NCBI GenBank assembly: GCA_964571845.1 | Contig: CAZNDM010000007.1 | Span: forward strand, 1 to 28,344 | Direction of reading: 5' to 3' | DNA length: 28,344 bases | DNA from: WFZT01 sp964571845 | GTDB lineage: Bacteria > Hydrothermota > Hydrothermia > B15-G9 > WFZT01 | In this document: piece after piece, positions 1 through 7,514 of the stretch | How the letters are laid out: each line of letters begins with the position of its first letter | Numbering within the stretch: position 1 is the first letter of the stretch | Made by a program: the position numbers and the translations under genes | The notes under the pieces: model-generated | The model's database searches: none | What the model saw: only the letters and a program-made list of their open reading frames with translations | What the model was told of the DNA's origin: nothing

Positions 1-259
1 GCAATCACCTCATCGTGGAAAACTTTTTTTCAATCCTTTCCCTACGAAGTGAGGGGGTATTGTGAAACCAACCTCTCTCCTGCTTTGGGGGGGTTCACCT
101 TTCCAACTCCTCCCCCGCTCCGCGGGGGAGGATTAAGGAGGGGGTAGAAAGAACAGATCTGACAGAAAAAAGCAAATAGGGCTTTGTTGCCCTCCCCTCA
201 ATCCCCTCCCACTTCGTGGGAGGGGAGGTTGTGGGTATCCCCTCTCGCGAGCGGAAGGG
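1..259. repeat. Palindrome-rich dispersed repeat, copy 1 (cut by window edge)
   Basis: This matches 729-988 almost throughout: the opening motif ending in CCTACGAAGTGAGGG (here about 41-55), then a C-run/G-run segment, then the core starting at 93. The core holds two perfect hairpins. One is at 109-131 (10-bp arms CCTCCCCCGC / GCGGGGGAGG, loop TCC). The other is at 203-225 (CCCCTCCCAC / GTGGGAGGGG, loop TTC). A conserved A-rich stretch containing AAAAAAGCAAATAGGGCTTT lies between them. The copy ends near CTCGCGAGCGGA. It looks like a small non-autonomous (MITE/REP-like) element; no transposase is visible. Confidence 0.8.
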
Positions 260-372
260 AGTTGGGAGCACCTCTACCGAAAGCGGAGAGAGATGTTGTA
301 AATGATTCCCCGCACTTAACGGAGGAGAAGCTGGGTTTAATCTTTCCCAATTCGTATGAGACAAAATCATCC

Positions 373-405
373 CCTCCCCCACGCCGCAAGGCAGCGTGGG
401 GGAGG
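373..405. repeat. Hairpin next to repeat copy 2
   Basis: There is a perfect 12-bp stem, CCTCCCCCACGC (373-384) with GCGTGGGGGAGG (394-405), around a 9-nt loop. It directly abuts the start of repeat copy 2 at 407. It replaces the different C-run/G-run segment that precedes copies 1 and 3, so copy 2 has another left end. Confidence 0.7.
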
Positions 406-406
406 A

Positions 407-571
407 TCACCCTTCCAACTCCTCCCCCGCTCCGCGGGGGAGGATTAAGGAGGGGGCAGAAAGAACAGATCTGGCAGAAAAAAGCAAATAGGGCTTTTGT
501 TGCCCTCCCCTCAATCCCCTCCCACTTCGTGGGAGGGGAGTTGTGGGTATCCCCTCTCGCGAGCGGAGGGA
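407..571. repeat. Palindrome-rich dispersed repeat, copy 2 (core only)
   Basis: The core matches 93-259 with a few substitutions and short indels. The hairpins are at 421-443 (arms CCTCCCCCGC / GCGGGGGAGG) and 516-538 (arms CCCCTCCCAC / GTGGGAGGGG). The left arm containing CCTACGAAGTGAGGG, present in copies 1 and 3, is missing. The right end has CCCTCTCGCGAGCGGAGGG, as in copy 1. Confidence 0.8.
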
Positions 572-728
572 AGTTTGTAGATGACTCCTGCCGCAAGTGG
601 GTGGGGAGGTGGTGATCCATCCCACTTCATGCAGGAGAGATTGGTATGAGTTTTCTCATTTTGTGGATGAGTAGGCTGTTGATTGATCTTTATCGCATGT
701 CGTTTCGCGATGTGAGGGATTCCTCTGG

Positions 729-988
729 GCAATCATCTCTCCCTCATCGTGGGAAACTTTTTTCCAATCCTTTCCCTACGAAGTGAGGGAGGATTGTCCA
801 TCAAACCTCTCCCCCGCTTTGCGGGGGTTCACCCTTCCAACTCCTCCCCCGCTTGGCGGGGGAGGACAAAGGAGGGGGCAGAAAGGGCAGATTTGACAGA
901 AAAAAGCAAATAGGGCTTTTGTTGCCCTCCCCTTAATCCCCTCCCACTTCGTGGGAGGGGGAGGCTGTGCGTATCCCCTCCCGCAAGC
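729..988. repeat. Palindrome-rich dispersed repeat, copy 3 (most complete)
   Basis: This is the longest copy, about 260 bp. It runs from the opening GCAATCAT motif, through CCTACGAAGTGAGGG at about 775-789 and a hairpin at 811-827 (CCCCCGC, loop TTT, GCGGGGG), to the core starting at 827. Core hairpins are at 843-865 and 938-960. The first core hairpin has loop TTG instead of TCC, and the second is identical to the other copies. The right end is the most diverged (CTCCCGCAAGCAT). Confidence 0.8.
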
Positions 989-1040
989 ATGATGGGGAAA
1001 AGAGAGTTTTTCCATAAAGTGACTGATCTTTAACTGTCCC

Positions 1041-1087
1041 GACGGATGATTATCAGGTGATCGACAACCGGAAGATAATGAGCCGTC
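1041..1087. repeat. Imperfect inverted repeat
   Basis: GACGGATGATTATC (1041-1054) faces GATAATGAGCCGTC (1074-1087); 11 of 14 positions pair, with a 19-nt loop. It lies in unique sequence between the last palindromic repeat and the rpoD-side hairpin. The function is unknown; it could be a degraded element end. Confidence 0.35.
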
Positions 1088-1161
1088 AGACACGGCAGGG
1101 AGAAAGTTTCAAAGGTGTGTTAATGTGGTGTTAGCGATTAAGAGGTTTTTGGTGAATGAAA

Positions 1162-1210
1162 GATAAGGAGTGGGCGGGGGAGCCGAAGGCTCCCCCGCCC
1201 ACTCCTTATC
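1162..1210 (-). terminator. Perfect 23-bp hairpin at the end of rpoD
   Basis: Positions 1162-1184 and 1188-1210 are perfect reverse complements around a 3-nt loop (TTC on the minus strand). The outer base pairs lie within the rpoD stop codon (TGA, 1211-1209). No U-run follows on the minus strand; the next bases are TTTCATTCACC. It most likely ends or protects the 3' end of the dnaJ-to-rpoD transcript. Confidence 0.7.
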
Positions 1211-2894
1211 ACCATGGTTTCTCAGGTGGTTCAATGAACATCCTGAGCTTCGACGCTCTCATTGGATGCTGCAATTTCTTTAATGCCTTAACTTCAATCT
1301 GGCGTATTCTCTCTCTTGTTACATTAAATATCTGGCCAACCTCTTCGAGAGTCTTAGGTGGCTGATCTCCAAGTCCAAATCTGTATTCTATTACTTTCCT
1401 CTCGCGCTGTGAGAGGGTACTCAGTACCTCTTCAAGCTTCTCCTTCAATAGATTTTCCCTCGCATACTCAAATGGGGTTTTCTGAAGATCGTCAACGATA
1501 AAGTCACCTACAAAGTTATCTTTTTCTTTACCAATGGGTTTATCAATGGAAATAGGCTCTTTGGCTGCGTCAATAGCCTGTTTCACTTTTTCAATGGGCA
1601 TATCAAGATAGTCGGCAATCTCTTCGACCGTAGGCTCGCGGCCAAAGTCCTGCATCAGTGCACGGGAGGCTCTTGAAACTTTCGTAATTGTTTCAATCAT
1701 GTGAATCGGTACCCTGATGGTTCTCGACTGATCAGCAATCGCCCTTGTGATGGACTGTCTGATCCACCAGGTGGCGTAGGTTGAAAACTTGAACCCTTTT
1801 CTATAGTCGAATTTTTCAACGGCTTTGATCAAACCGGCGTTTCCTTCCTGTATAAGATCGAGAAACTCAAGTCCCCTGTTTAGAAATCTTTTGGCAATTC
1901 CTATCACGAGGCGGACATTACCTTCCACCATTTTTGACTTGGCGTCTTCAAGATCGCGGAACTCTTTTCTGATTTTCTTGTAGGTTTCAAATGCTTCTTC
2001 CTTGGTCAATCCAAGCTCTTCCTCGATGGCGCTGATTTCCTCCTTAATTTTAGTTAATCTGTCAGAAATTCCGTTTAGCAGTTTCCTATCTTCGTGTGTC
2101 AGGCCACCATTTTCCTTTGATCTTATCACAATTTCAGCTGCGCTTTCGTCGAAATTCTTATAGCTTTTATCGAGTGCCTTGAGTTTTTTAATCTTCTCAT
2201 CAAACTCCCTTGAAATAGCAACGACTTTCTTGAACTGAGGTTTCAGATTTACGATTTTCCTTCTGATGGACTTTATCTTTGCTTCGAGCTCCTCTTTTTC
2301 CTCATCTGTGAGTTCCTTCTTATTCCAGAAGACCTCGATTTCTTCGTAAAGTTTCTTTATGGATCTGAAGGCTCTGTTTACTCTTTCCTTCTCTTTCTTG
2401 TTTTTCTGTCTGGAAGTCCAGTACTGGGAATCGACCTGGACAATTTCCTCGATCTGGGTGATACCTTTGTCGGTTTCGTAAACGAGTTTCATGAATCTGG
2501 AGAGTCCAAATCTGGTGCTGAAGAGGATTTTCATAATGTTTGTTCTCGCGTCATCGAGCTGTTTGGACAGCTGGACTTCCTGTTCCTTGGTAAGGAGTCC
2601 CAGATCAGAGATCTGTTTTAGATAGGTTTTGGCGGGATCGTCGCCGGAGCGGAAGTAATCATCGGCAGTTATATCGTCCTTCTTCTTCCGCTTCTTTTTC
2701 TTGTCAAGGGATTCGACGATCTCGATCCCGTTTTCCATCAGGGTAACCATTATGTCGTCAATCATCTCACTGTGGGAAAAGTAAGGTGGGAGCATTTTTA
2801 CAATGGCTTCGTAGGTTACCTTCTTTTGCCCATCAAGTTTTTTTACGATCTCTTCGATTACCTCTTTTTTGGTTTTAATCTTTATGACCGACAT
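1209..2894 (-). CDS. rpoD: Primary sigma factor RpoD (sigma-70)
   Basis: This is the housekeeping sigma subunit that directs RNA polymerase to -35/-10 promoters. It has 561 residues. The order visible is a region 1.1-like N-terminus (about 8-62), a Lys-rich linker, and region 1.2 (DDPAKTYLKQISDLGLLT, about 85-102). A long charged non-conserved region (about 120-315) follows. Region 2 starts at MVEGNVRLVIGIAKRF (322) and includes RKGFKFSTYATWWIRQSITR (2.3/2.4, about 365-384). Region 3 follows, then region 4 with TLEEVGQIFNVTRERIRQIE (about 515-534), the -35-binding helix-turn-helix. The full region set marks a group 1 sigma. The ATG lies 2 nt after the dnaG stop, with AAAGGAGG inside the dnaG end. 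It is the last gene of the operon, with a hairpin on its stop codon. Confidence 0.97.
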   Translation of the reverse strand: MSVIKIKTKKEVIEEIVKKLDGQKKVTYEAIVKMLPPYFSHSEMIDDIMVTLMENGIEIVESLDKKKKRKKKDDITADDYFRSGDDPAKTYLKQISDLGLLTKEQEVQLSKQLDDARTNIMKILFSTRFGLSRFMKLVYETDKGITQIEEIVQVDSQYWTSRQKNKKEKERVNRAFRSIKKLYEEIEVFWNKKELTDEEKEELEAKIKSIRRKIVNLKPQFKKVVAISREFDEKIKKLKALDKSYKNFDESAAEIVIRSKENGGLTHEDRKLLNGISDRLTKIKEEISAIEEELGLTKEEAFETYKKIRKEFRDLEDAKSKMVEGNVRLVIGIAKRFLNRGLEFLDLIQEGNAGLIKAVEKFDYRKGFKFSTYATWWIRQSITRAIADQSRTIRVPIHMIETITKVSRASRALMQDFGREPTVEEIADYLDMPIEKVKQAIDAAKEPISIDKPIGKEKDNFVGDFIVDDLQKTPFEYARENLLKEKLEEVLSTLSQRERKVIEYRFGLGDQPPKTLEEVGQIFNVTRERIRQIEVKALKKLQHPMRASKLRMFIEPPEKPW

Positions 2895-2896
2895 GG

Positions 2897-4600
2897 CTAA
2901 AAGAGACCTCCTTTTCCCCTTAATTTTTTCTTAATTTCGAACATCTGTTTTAAATAAAAATCCATCTTCTCACGATCACCTTCTCTTTTTGCCTCCTCAA
3001 AGGATCTTTTGGCGGTGCGGTAATCTTTTCTGTATTTCCAAAACCTGATTTTTTCTTCAAGGAGGGCCAGATTTTCGTGAAGGTTACCTGATCTCATTAA
3101 TGCCTCGGTTATTGAAGCTCTCAAAATATCACTTCCCGCTGCCATTATCTCTTCGTATCCAAGTCCCTGCTTAATATTTCTAAAAAGCTCCCTTGTCAAT
3201 GGATCGTCGAAATCCGCTTCTTCAAATATATCTCCTACTATCTCCGCCAGATCCCTATGTCTCAGTATGTTTACAAGAATGATAAAATCCGCTGTTAACT
3301 TAACTTCACCCTTCTTTGACTTCTTATTAATACCCGTTTCGCCGGAAAATTTCAAGCCTTGATCTCTCAAAGAACTAACAGGGATTTGAGACAGCTCTGA
3401 GAGCCTATTGAGATACGCGTCTCTCGTGATCCCATCGGGTATGAGAAAAATATTTTCGAGAATCCGCTTGATCGCCTCGCTGTACTCTGCCGGGGTCTCT
3501 TTCAGTTTTTCCGCCTCTTTGAATTGATAGTCCAGAAAATCTATCTGTCTGTCAATAAATGACTTGATTCCCGCGGCTCCAAACTTATCTATAATGCTAT
3601 CAGGGTCCTCTCCCTCTGGAAGTAGTGAAACTTTCACATTCAATCCTGTTTTGAGCAAAACGGGGATGGACCTATTGACTGCTTTGCGACCGGCGTCATC
3701 ACCGTCATAGAGAAGCAATACATTCTTTGTGTATCTTTTCAGAACAAGCGCCTGGTTTTCTGTTAGAGCCGTTCCCATGGGCGCAACCGTATTTTGAAAG
3801 CCTGCCTGATGCATTTTGATGACATCAAAGTATCCCTCTACAACGATCACATATCCCTTCATCCTTATTGAACTTTTTGCCTGATAAAGGCCAAAAAGGA
3901 TACTCCCTTTTTTGAAAACCTCTGAATCCGGAGAATTCAAATATTTGGGCTGGACTTCGTCAGATAGAGCCCTGCCGCCAAATGCAATAACATTTCCTCC
4001 GGGTGTAAATATGGGGAAAATTAACCTGCCTCTGAAGTAGTCAACGATTGAACCAGTTTCTGTTTTTCTGACAAGTCCTGCCTGAATAAGTGTTCCACGA
4101 TCAAAATTTTTTGAAAGCGCCTTGTTGACAAAACTTTTCCCATCAGGTGGAGCGTAACCCAGTTTGAAAGATGCAATTGCCTGTGATGTTATTTTTCGTC
4201 TCATAAGGTATCTATACGCATCCCGCCCCTGAGACGAGAAAAGTAGTTCATGGTAGAAATCCGAGGCGAATTTCAAGGCGGCATAGACGGGGGATAATTT
4301 TTCTTCCGATTCTCTTGTAGGTATCTCAATTCCATATTCTCTGGCGAGTTTAATAACAGCCTCCCTGAATGAAAGGCCCTCAATATCCATAACAAATCTG
4401 AATATGTTTCCAGATGCGCCACATCCAAAACAGTGGTAAACTCCCTTGTCCGGATCAACATAAAAAGAGGGCGTTTTTTCCTGATGGAAAGGGCACAGCC
4501 CCTTGTAAGACTTACCCGATCTCTTGAGATCTACATAACGGCCTATGTATTCAACAATGTCAACTGCCTCGCGTACACGCTCTATAAAATCTCTATTCAA
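2897..4600 (-). CDS. dnaG: DNA primase DnaG
   Basis: DnaG synthesises RNA primers at the replication fork. It has 567 residues, close to the usual 580-600. The N-terminal CHC2 zinc finger has C36, H39, C57 and C60 (CPFHQEKTPSF and HCFGCG). A central catalytic core follows. The Toprim domain has E255 in VIVVEGYFDV and D299/D301 in LLLYDGDDAG, the metal-binding acidic residues. The C-terminal helicase-binding part is short and diverged. The start is TTG, 1 nt beyond the mutS2 stop, and GAGGTGA six bases upstream supports it. It sits between mutS2 and rpoD, matching the conserved dnaG-rpoD pair. Confidence 0.96.
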   Translation of the reverse strand: MNRDFIERVREAVDIVEYIGRYVDLKRSGKSYKGLCPFHQEKTPSFYVDPDKGVYHCFGCGASGNIFRFVMDIEGLSFREAVIKLAREYGIEIPTRESEEKLSPVYAALKFASDFYHELLFSSQGRDAYRYLMRRKITSQAIASFKLGYAPPDGKSFVNKALSKNFDRGTLIQAGLVRKTETGSIVDYFRGRLIFPIFTPGGNVIAFGGRALSDEVQPKYLNSPDSEVFKKGSILFGLYQAKSSIRMKGYVIVVEGYFDVIKMHQAGFQNTVAPMGTALTENQALVLKRYTKNVLLLYDGDDAGRKAVNRSIPVLLKTGLNVKVSLLPEGEDPDSIIDKFGAAGIKSFIDRQIDFLDYQFKEAEKLKETPAEYSEAIKRILENIFLIPDGITRDAYLNRLSELSQIPVSSLRDQGLKFSGETGINKKSKKGEVKLTADFIILVNILRHRDLAEIVGDIFEEADFDDPLTRELFRNIKQGLGYEEIMAAGSDILRASITEALMRSGNLHENLALLEEKIRFWKYRKDYRTAKRSFEEAKREGDREKMDFYLKQMFEIKKKLRGKGGLF

Positions 4601-4613
4601 CCTAAGTCACCTC
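4598..4613 (-). promoter_or_regulatory. Ribosome site that fixes the TTG start of dnaG
   Basis: On the minus strand GAGGTGA (4613-4607) lies 6 nt before TTG (4600-4598). The site is inside the last codons and stop region of mutS2, which suggests translational coupling. The residues after the TTG (NRDFIERVREAVDIV) match the normal DnaG N-terminus, so no other start is needed. Confidence 0.75.
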
Positions 4614-6566
4614 GTAGAGAGAATCGAGAGGGACCTCCAGTTTTGTTTTTCCAATTTTAACATAGGCTTTGTCACCTTTGATTTCAACCAGTTCGGCTGT
4701 GAATCCAAATGGTTTTATTCTGTACACTTTTCCGACCTGAGGAGTCTCAGCCTTTTTATCGAAAATATCCACTTCTTGTCGGATATTTTCAAGGGTCTTT
4801 TTTATTTCGCGTGCACGCCTTAGTTTTGCCTCCTTTTTTACTTCCCTGTCAAGAGTCCTGATAAGTTCTCTTATCTCCCTTTCACGGGCATCAACGATTG
4901 CCCTGATCTTTCTCTTGGATTCCTTTGTGATCTTCTCCTGCTGTTCCTTAATAAATTTTTCTTTCTCCCTCAACTCACTCAAAAGGAGCTGGAGTTCTCT
5001 TTCCTTTTCTTTAAGTCTCCTCGTCAGCTCAACCATTTCGCGGTCAATTCCTTCGAGATAACCCTTTGCCTCGTCAATAAGATCCTCCGGTATGCCAGCG
5101 TTTTTCGCAATATCAAGTGCATGACTCTCACCGATTTTGCCTATCTCAAGCTGATAAGTGGGTTTATTGGTAACAGGATCAAAACCCATCTGCGCATTAA
5201 GCATCAAAGGATGGCGTTCTATGAAAATTTTTAAAGGCGATAGATGAGTATTTGCAAACACTCTGGCTCCCTGCTCCACCAGCTTTTTAATGATCACAAA
5301 AGCGAGAGCTGCACCCTCTCTCGGATCAGTGGAAGCAAGAAATTCATCGAGGAGAACAAGATCGTCCTCACCTGCGTGGTCAAGTATCTCCTTTATCTGC
5401 CGCAAAAGAGAGGTGAAGGAGGACTCTCCCTCAAGTATATCCTGCTCGTCTTCAAAACCACCTGTAAAAATATTATTGACAAACGGGATCTCAGCGTATT
5501 CAGCAGGTACTGGAATGGCATATTTCATCAACAGGAAAATTATACCAACGGTCTTCAAAAATACGGTTTTTCCTCCTGCGTTGGGCCCTGAAACAAGCAG
5601 AACTCTGTACTTCGATGGCAGTTCAAAATTCAGTGGTACAACCTTATCAAAGCCACGGGCTTTTAACAGGAGTGGATGTCTTGCATTTCTGATTTTGATA
5701 TTACCTGAATCTGAAAAAATTGGGATATTACCGTAGAAGTCAGCCATAAACTCGACCTTTGCGTTCAGCAGCTCAAGGTCGCCGAGGAGATTGTAGATCT
5801 CCTTTAACACCGGATACAGAGCGTGTAGCTTTTCCACCAATTCCCTTTTTATTCTTTCAATTTCTTCTTTTTCAGCGTCTATGACCTGGATATATTTGTT
5901 CTGAAGATCAATGGTTTCAAAGGGTTCCACATACACAGTCTCACGAGTATTGGAAAAACCGTGTACAACTCCATTAATCTTGACATGTGTGGCGACCGGA
6001 AGCACGAACCTGCCGTTAACAATAGTAACGAGTCTATCGCGTAGATAGCCTTTCTGTGAATAGAATTCCATGAGTTCATTCATCCTGGAGATAATCTGAT
6101 TTCTCAGTGTTTTTTTCTGATTTCTGAACTTAAGGAGTTCAGGAGTGGCATCGTCTCTGATTTCACCATCGGGCAATATCTTTTTTACGATTTCCCGCTT
6201 GATACTCCGCAGTATGTGTGGATCGTGTGGCAAAGCGAGTTCTGTATCGAGGAGTGCAAAATAGAATTTCTCGTAGGTGGAGATAAAGATTGAAAAATTA
6301 AAGATTTCTTTGGTAGAAATAGAAGCCCCCGCCCTCACCTTCTCAAGGGACGCTAAAAGAGGCGGGATGTCAGCGAAAGGGAATTGAACTCCTCTTTTTT
6401 TAAGTTCAGAGAATTCATTAACCCGCCTGTAATTATTCTCAATTTCATCCCTTGAAGGGAGCGGAGCCAACCGCCCAAGTGAATTTTTGCCAGGTTCTGA
6501 TAAAAGATATGAACCAAGGATTTCTTTTATTAAGTTAAATTCCAGACTATCTTCGACCGATTTCAT
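4602..6566 (-). CDS. mutS2: MutS2 ATPase lacking the Smr domain
   Basis: MutS2-family ABC-type ATPase of 654 residues; the family acts on branched DNA or stalled/collided ribosomes. The N-terminal MutS-like core and clamp (1-320) include VNGRFVLPV and the HGFSNTRETVYVEP segment typical of MutS2. Walker A is GPNAGGKT (327-334), an EGESSF loop lies at 379-384, Walker B is LVLLDE (403-408) followed by STDPREGAALA, and the switch histidine is in ANTHLSPLK (H441). A long coiled coil (about 505-600) and a small KOW-like beta domain (611-652) follow, then the stop. Full-length relatives of about 780 residues carry a C-terminal Smr nuclease, which is absent here. dnaG begins 1 nt later, so it is not lost to a frameshift. 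The start overlaps the rpsU stop (ATGA). Confidence 0.93.
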   Translation of the reverse strand: MKSVEDSLEFNLIKEILGSYLLSEPGKNSLGRLAPLPSRDEIENNYRRVNEFSELKKRGVQFPFADIPPLLASLEKVRAGASISTKEIFNFSIFISTYEKFYFALLDTELALPHDPHILRSIKREIVKKILPDGEIRDDATPELLKFRNQKKTLRNQIISRMNELMEFYSQKGYLRDRLVTIVNGRFVLPVATHVKINGVVHGFSNTRETVYVEPFETIDLQNKYIQVIDAEKEEIERIKRELVEKLHALYPVLKEIYNLLGDLELLNAKVEFMADFYGNIPIFSDSGNIKIRNARHPLLLKARGFDKVVPLNFELPSKYRVLLVSGPNAGGKTVFLKTVGIIFLLMKYAIPVPAEYAEIPFVNNIFTGGFEDEQDILEGESSFTSLLRQIKEILDHAGEDDLVLLDEFLASTDPREGAALAFVIIKKLVEQGARVFANTHLSPLKIFIERHPLMLNAQMGFDPVTNKPTYQLEIGKIGESHALDIAKNAGIPEDLIDEAKGYLEGIDREMVELTRRLKEKERELQLLLSELREKEKFIKEQQEKITKESKRKIRAIVDAREREIRELIRTLDREVKKEAKLRRAREIKKTLENIRQEVDIFDKKAETPQVGKVYRIKPFGFTAELVEIKGDKAYVKIGKTKLEVPLDSLYEVT

Positions 6567-6760
6567 TCTTCAGCTTTTTTCATCTTCCGCAAGAGTCTCC
6601 TTCTCGCAGCCATCAGCTCCTTTTTCCTTCTTTCTGAAGGTTTCTCATAGAACTGAATTCTTTTGAGATCCTGCATTATCCCGTCTTTGGATAGGACTTT
6701 TCTGAACCGCTTCATCAGGCTTTCGAAGGATTCTCCGTCTCTCAAACGGACTCCTGACAT
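6563..6760 (-). CDS. rpsU: Small ribosomal subunit protein bS21
   Basis: This is a 65-residue, strongly basic protein. It starts MSGVRLRDGESFESLMKRF and continues into RRKKELMAARRRLLRKMKK. Both the length and the pattern (V-x-V/L-x-x-x-E-S-x-E-x-x-x-R-R-F-K) fit bS21, which sits on the platform near the 16S rRNA 3' end and helps translation initiation. It lies 40 nt downstream of rsmE and has its own very strong ribosome site. Its stop overlaps the mutS2 start by four bases (ATGA). The rpsU-dnaG-rpoD order of the macromolecular-synthesis operon is kept, interrupted only by mutS2. Confidence 0.95.
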   Translation of the reverse strand: MSGVRLRDGESFESLMKRFRKVLSKDGIMQDLKRIQFYEKPSERRKKELMAARRRLLRKMKKAEE

Positions 6761-6764
6761 TCAA

Positions 6765-6775
6765 ATCACCTCCTT
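6765..6775 (-). promoter_or_regulatory. Extended Shine-Dalgarno of rpsU
   Basis: AAGGAGGTGAT on the minus strand ends 4 nt before the rpsU ATG. It is complementary over 11 bases to the conserved 16S rRNA 3' tail (ATCACCTCCTT), clearly stronger than the other sites in this operon. It probably gives rpsU high expression despite its internal operon position. Confidence 0.8.
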
Positions 6776-6800
6776 AAGTTTTATATAGGGCAGGGGCTCC

Positions 6801-7514
6801 TTATAGATCATTGTTTAAAAATAAAATAACGCCCAGGGCAATTACACCTGCTGTTTCTGCCCTGAGCGTCCTTTTACCAAGACTTATTTCCTCGAATCCC
6901 CAGCTTTTTGCCATCTCTCTTTCTTCTTCCTCCAATCCTGACTCTGGACCCACGAGGATTAAAATTTTATTTGTAAGAGTTTGATTTTTCAAATTCCTCC
7001 GTCCTCTCTGATCCAGCATCAAAAGAGTGCTATAATTTTTAAGAATACCTGGTATTTTTTCAAATTCGATGGGCTCATGTATCTCCGGCAAAAAAGCTCT
7101 GCCTGATTGCTTCATCGCAGAAATTGCCACCTTCCTCCACCTTTCAACCCTTCCAACACCCGGTCTGTAGGACTTTTCTGTTATCAGAGGATAAATCTCC
7201 TTTACCCCCACCTCAGTTGCCTTTTCCACAAAATAGTCCATTCGCTCGCCTTTAATAACCCCCTGCAAAATGCCCACATGGGTCGTTGGCTCAATTTCTG
7301 TCCTGTGAACTTCAAGAATATTAAGCACTGCAACTTTTTTGCCATGATCAACTTTCTCAATACGGGCAAAGTAAACCATCCCCTGTCCATCCACTACTCT
7401 AACAATCTCTCCGGGCTCGCGCCTCGTAACATTAATTGCATGATGGAATTCGGAGTCGGACAGATAGATTTTGTCGTTGAATATCGATTCAGGAGGGGCA
7501 TAATAGGTTATCAT
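6801..7514 (-). CDS. rsmE: 16S rRNA (uracil-1498-N3)-methyltransferase RsmE
   Basis: RsmE methylates N3 of U1498 of 16S rRNA (E. coli numbering) using S-adenosylmethionine. The 237-residue length fits the family. An N-terminal PUA-like beta domain (about 1-70) is followed by a SPOUT domain. Family motifs seen are YFVEKATEVGVKEIYPLIT (about 95-115) and, near the C-terminus, ILVGPESGLEEEE followed by SLGKRTLRAETAG, the knotted cofactor-binding loop. Most family members read GPEGG where this one has GPESG. The ATG overlaps the dnaJ stop (ATGA), so the two are translationally coupled. Confidence 0.94.
   Translation of the reverse strand: MITYYAPPESIFNDKIYLSDSEFHHAINVTRREPGEIVRVVDGQGMVYFARIEKVDHGKKVAVLNILEVHRTEIEPTTHVGILQGVIKGERMDYFVEKATEVGVKEIYPLITEKSYRPGVGRVERWRKVAISAMKQSGRAFLPEIHEPIEFEKIPGILKNYSTLLMLDQRGRRNLKNQTLTNKILILVGPESGLEEEEREMAKSWGFEEISLGKRTLRAETAGVIALGVILFLNNDL

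Larger units (their letters stand above)
1..1161. other. Gene-free region filled with palindromic repeats
   Basis: I see no credible gene in these 1.16 kb. Open frames of 60-140 codons exist on both strands, but they run through GC-rich palindromes, are rich in Pro/Ser/Arg and Gly, match each other only because the DNA repeats, and lack ribosome sites. The DNA consists of copies of one palindrome-rich element (separate entries) with unique spacers at about 260-372, 572-728 and 989-1161. No tRNA or promoter was recognised. Confidence 0.75.

Noticed and set aside
1..988. CRISPR array
   Set aside because: The repeats are 165-260 bp long, only three, irregularly spaced and self-palindromic. There are no short regular repeats with unique spacers.
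95..1093. Open frames of 72-143 codons on both strands
   Set aside because: They lie in the palindromic repeats, translate to low-complexity Pro/Ser/Arg sequence and repeat only because the DNA repeats. None has a ribosome site or recognisable domain.
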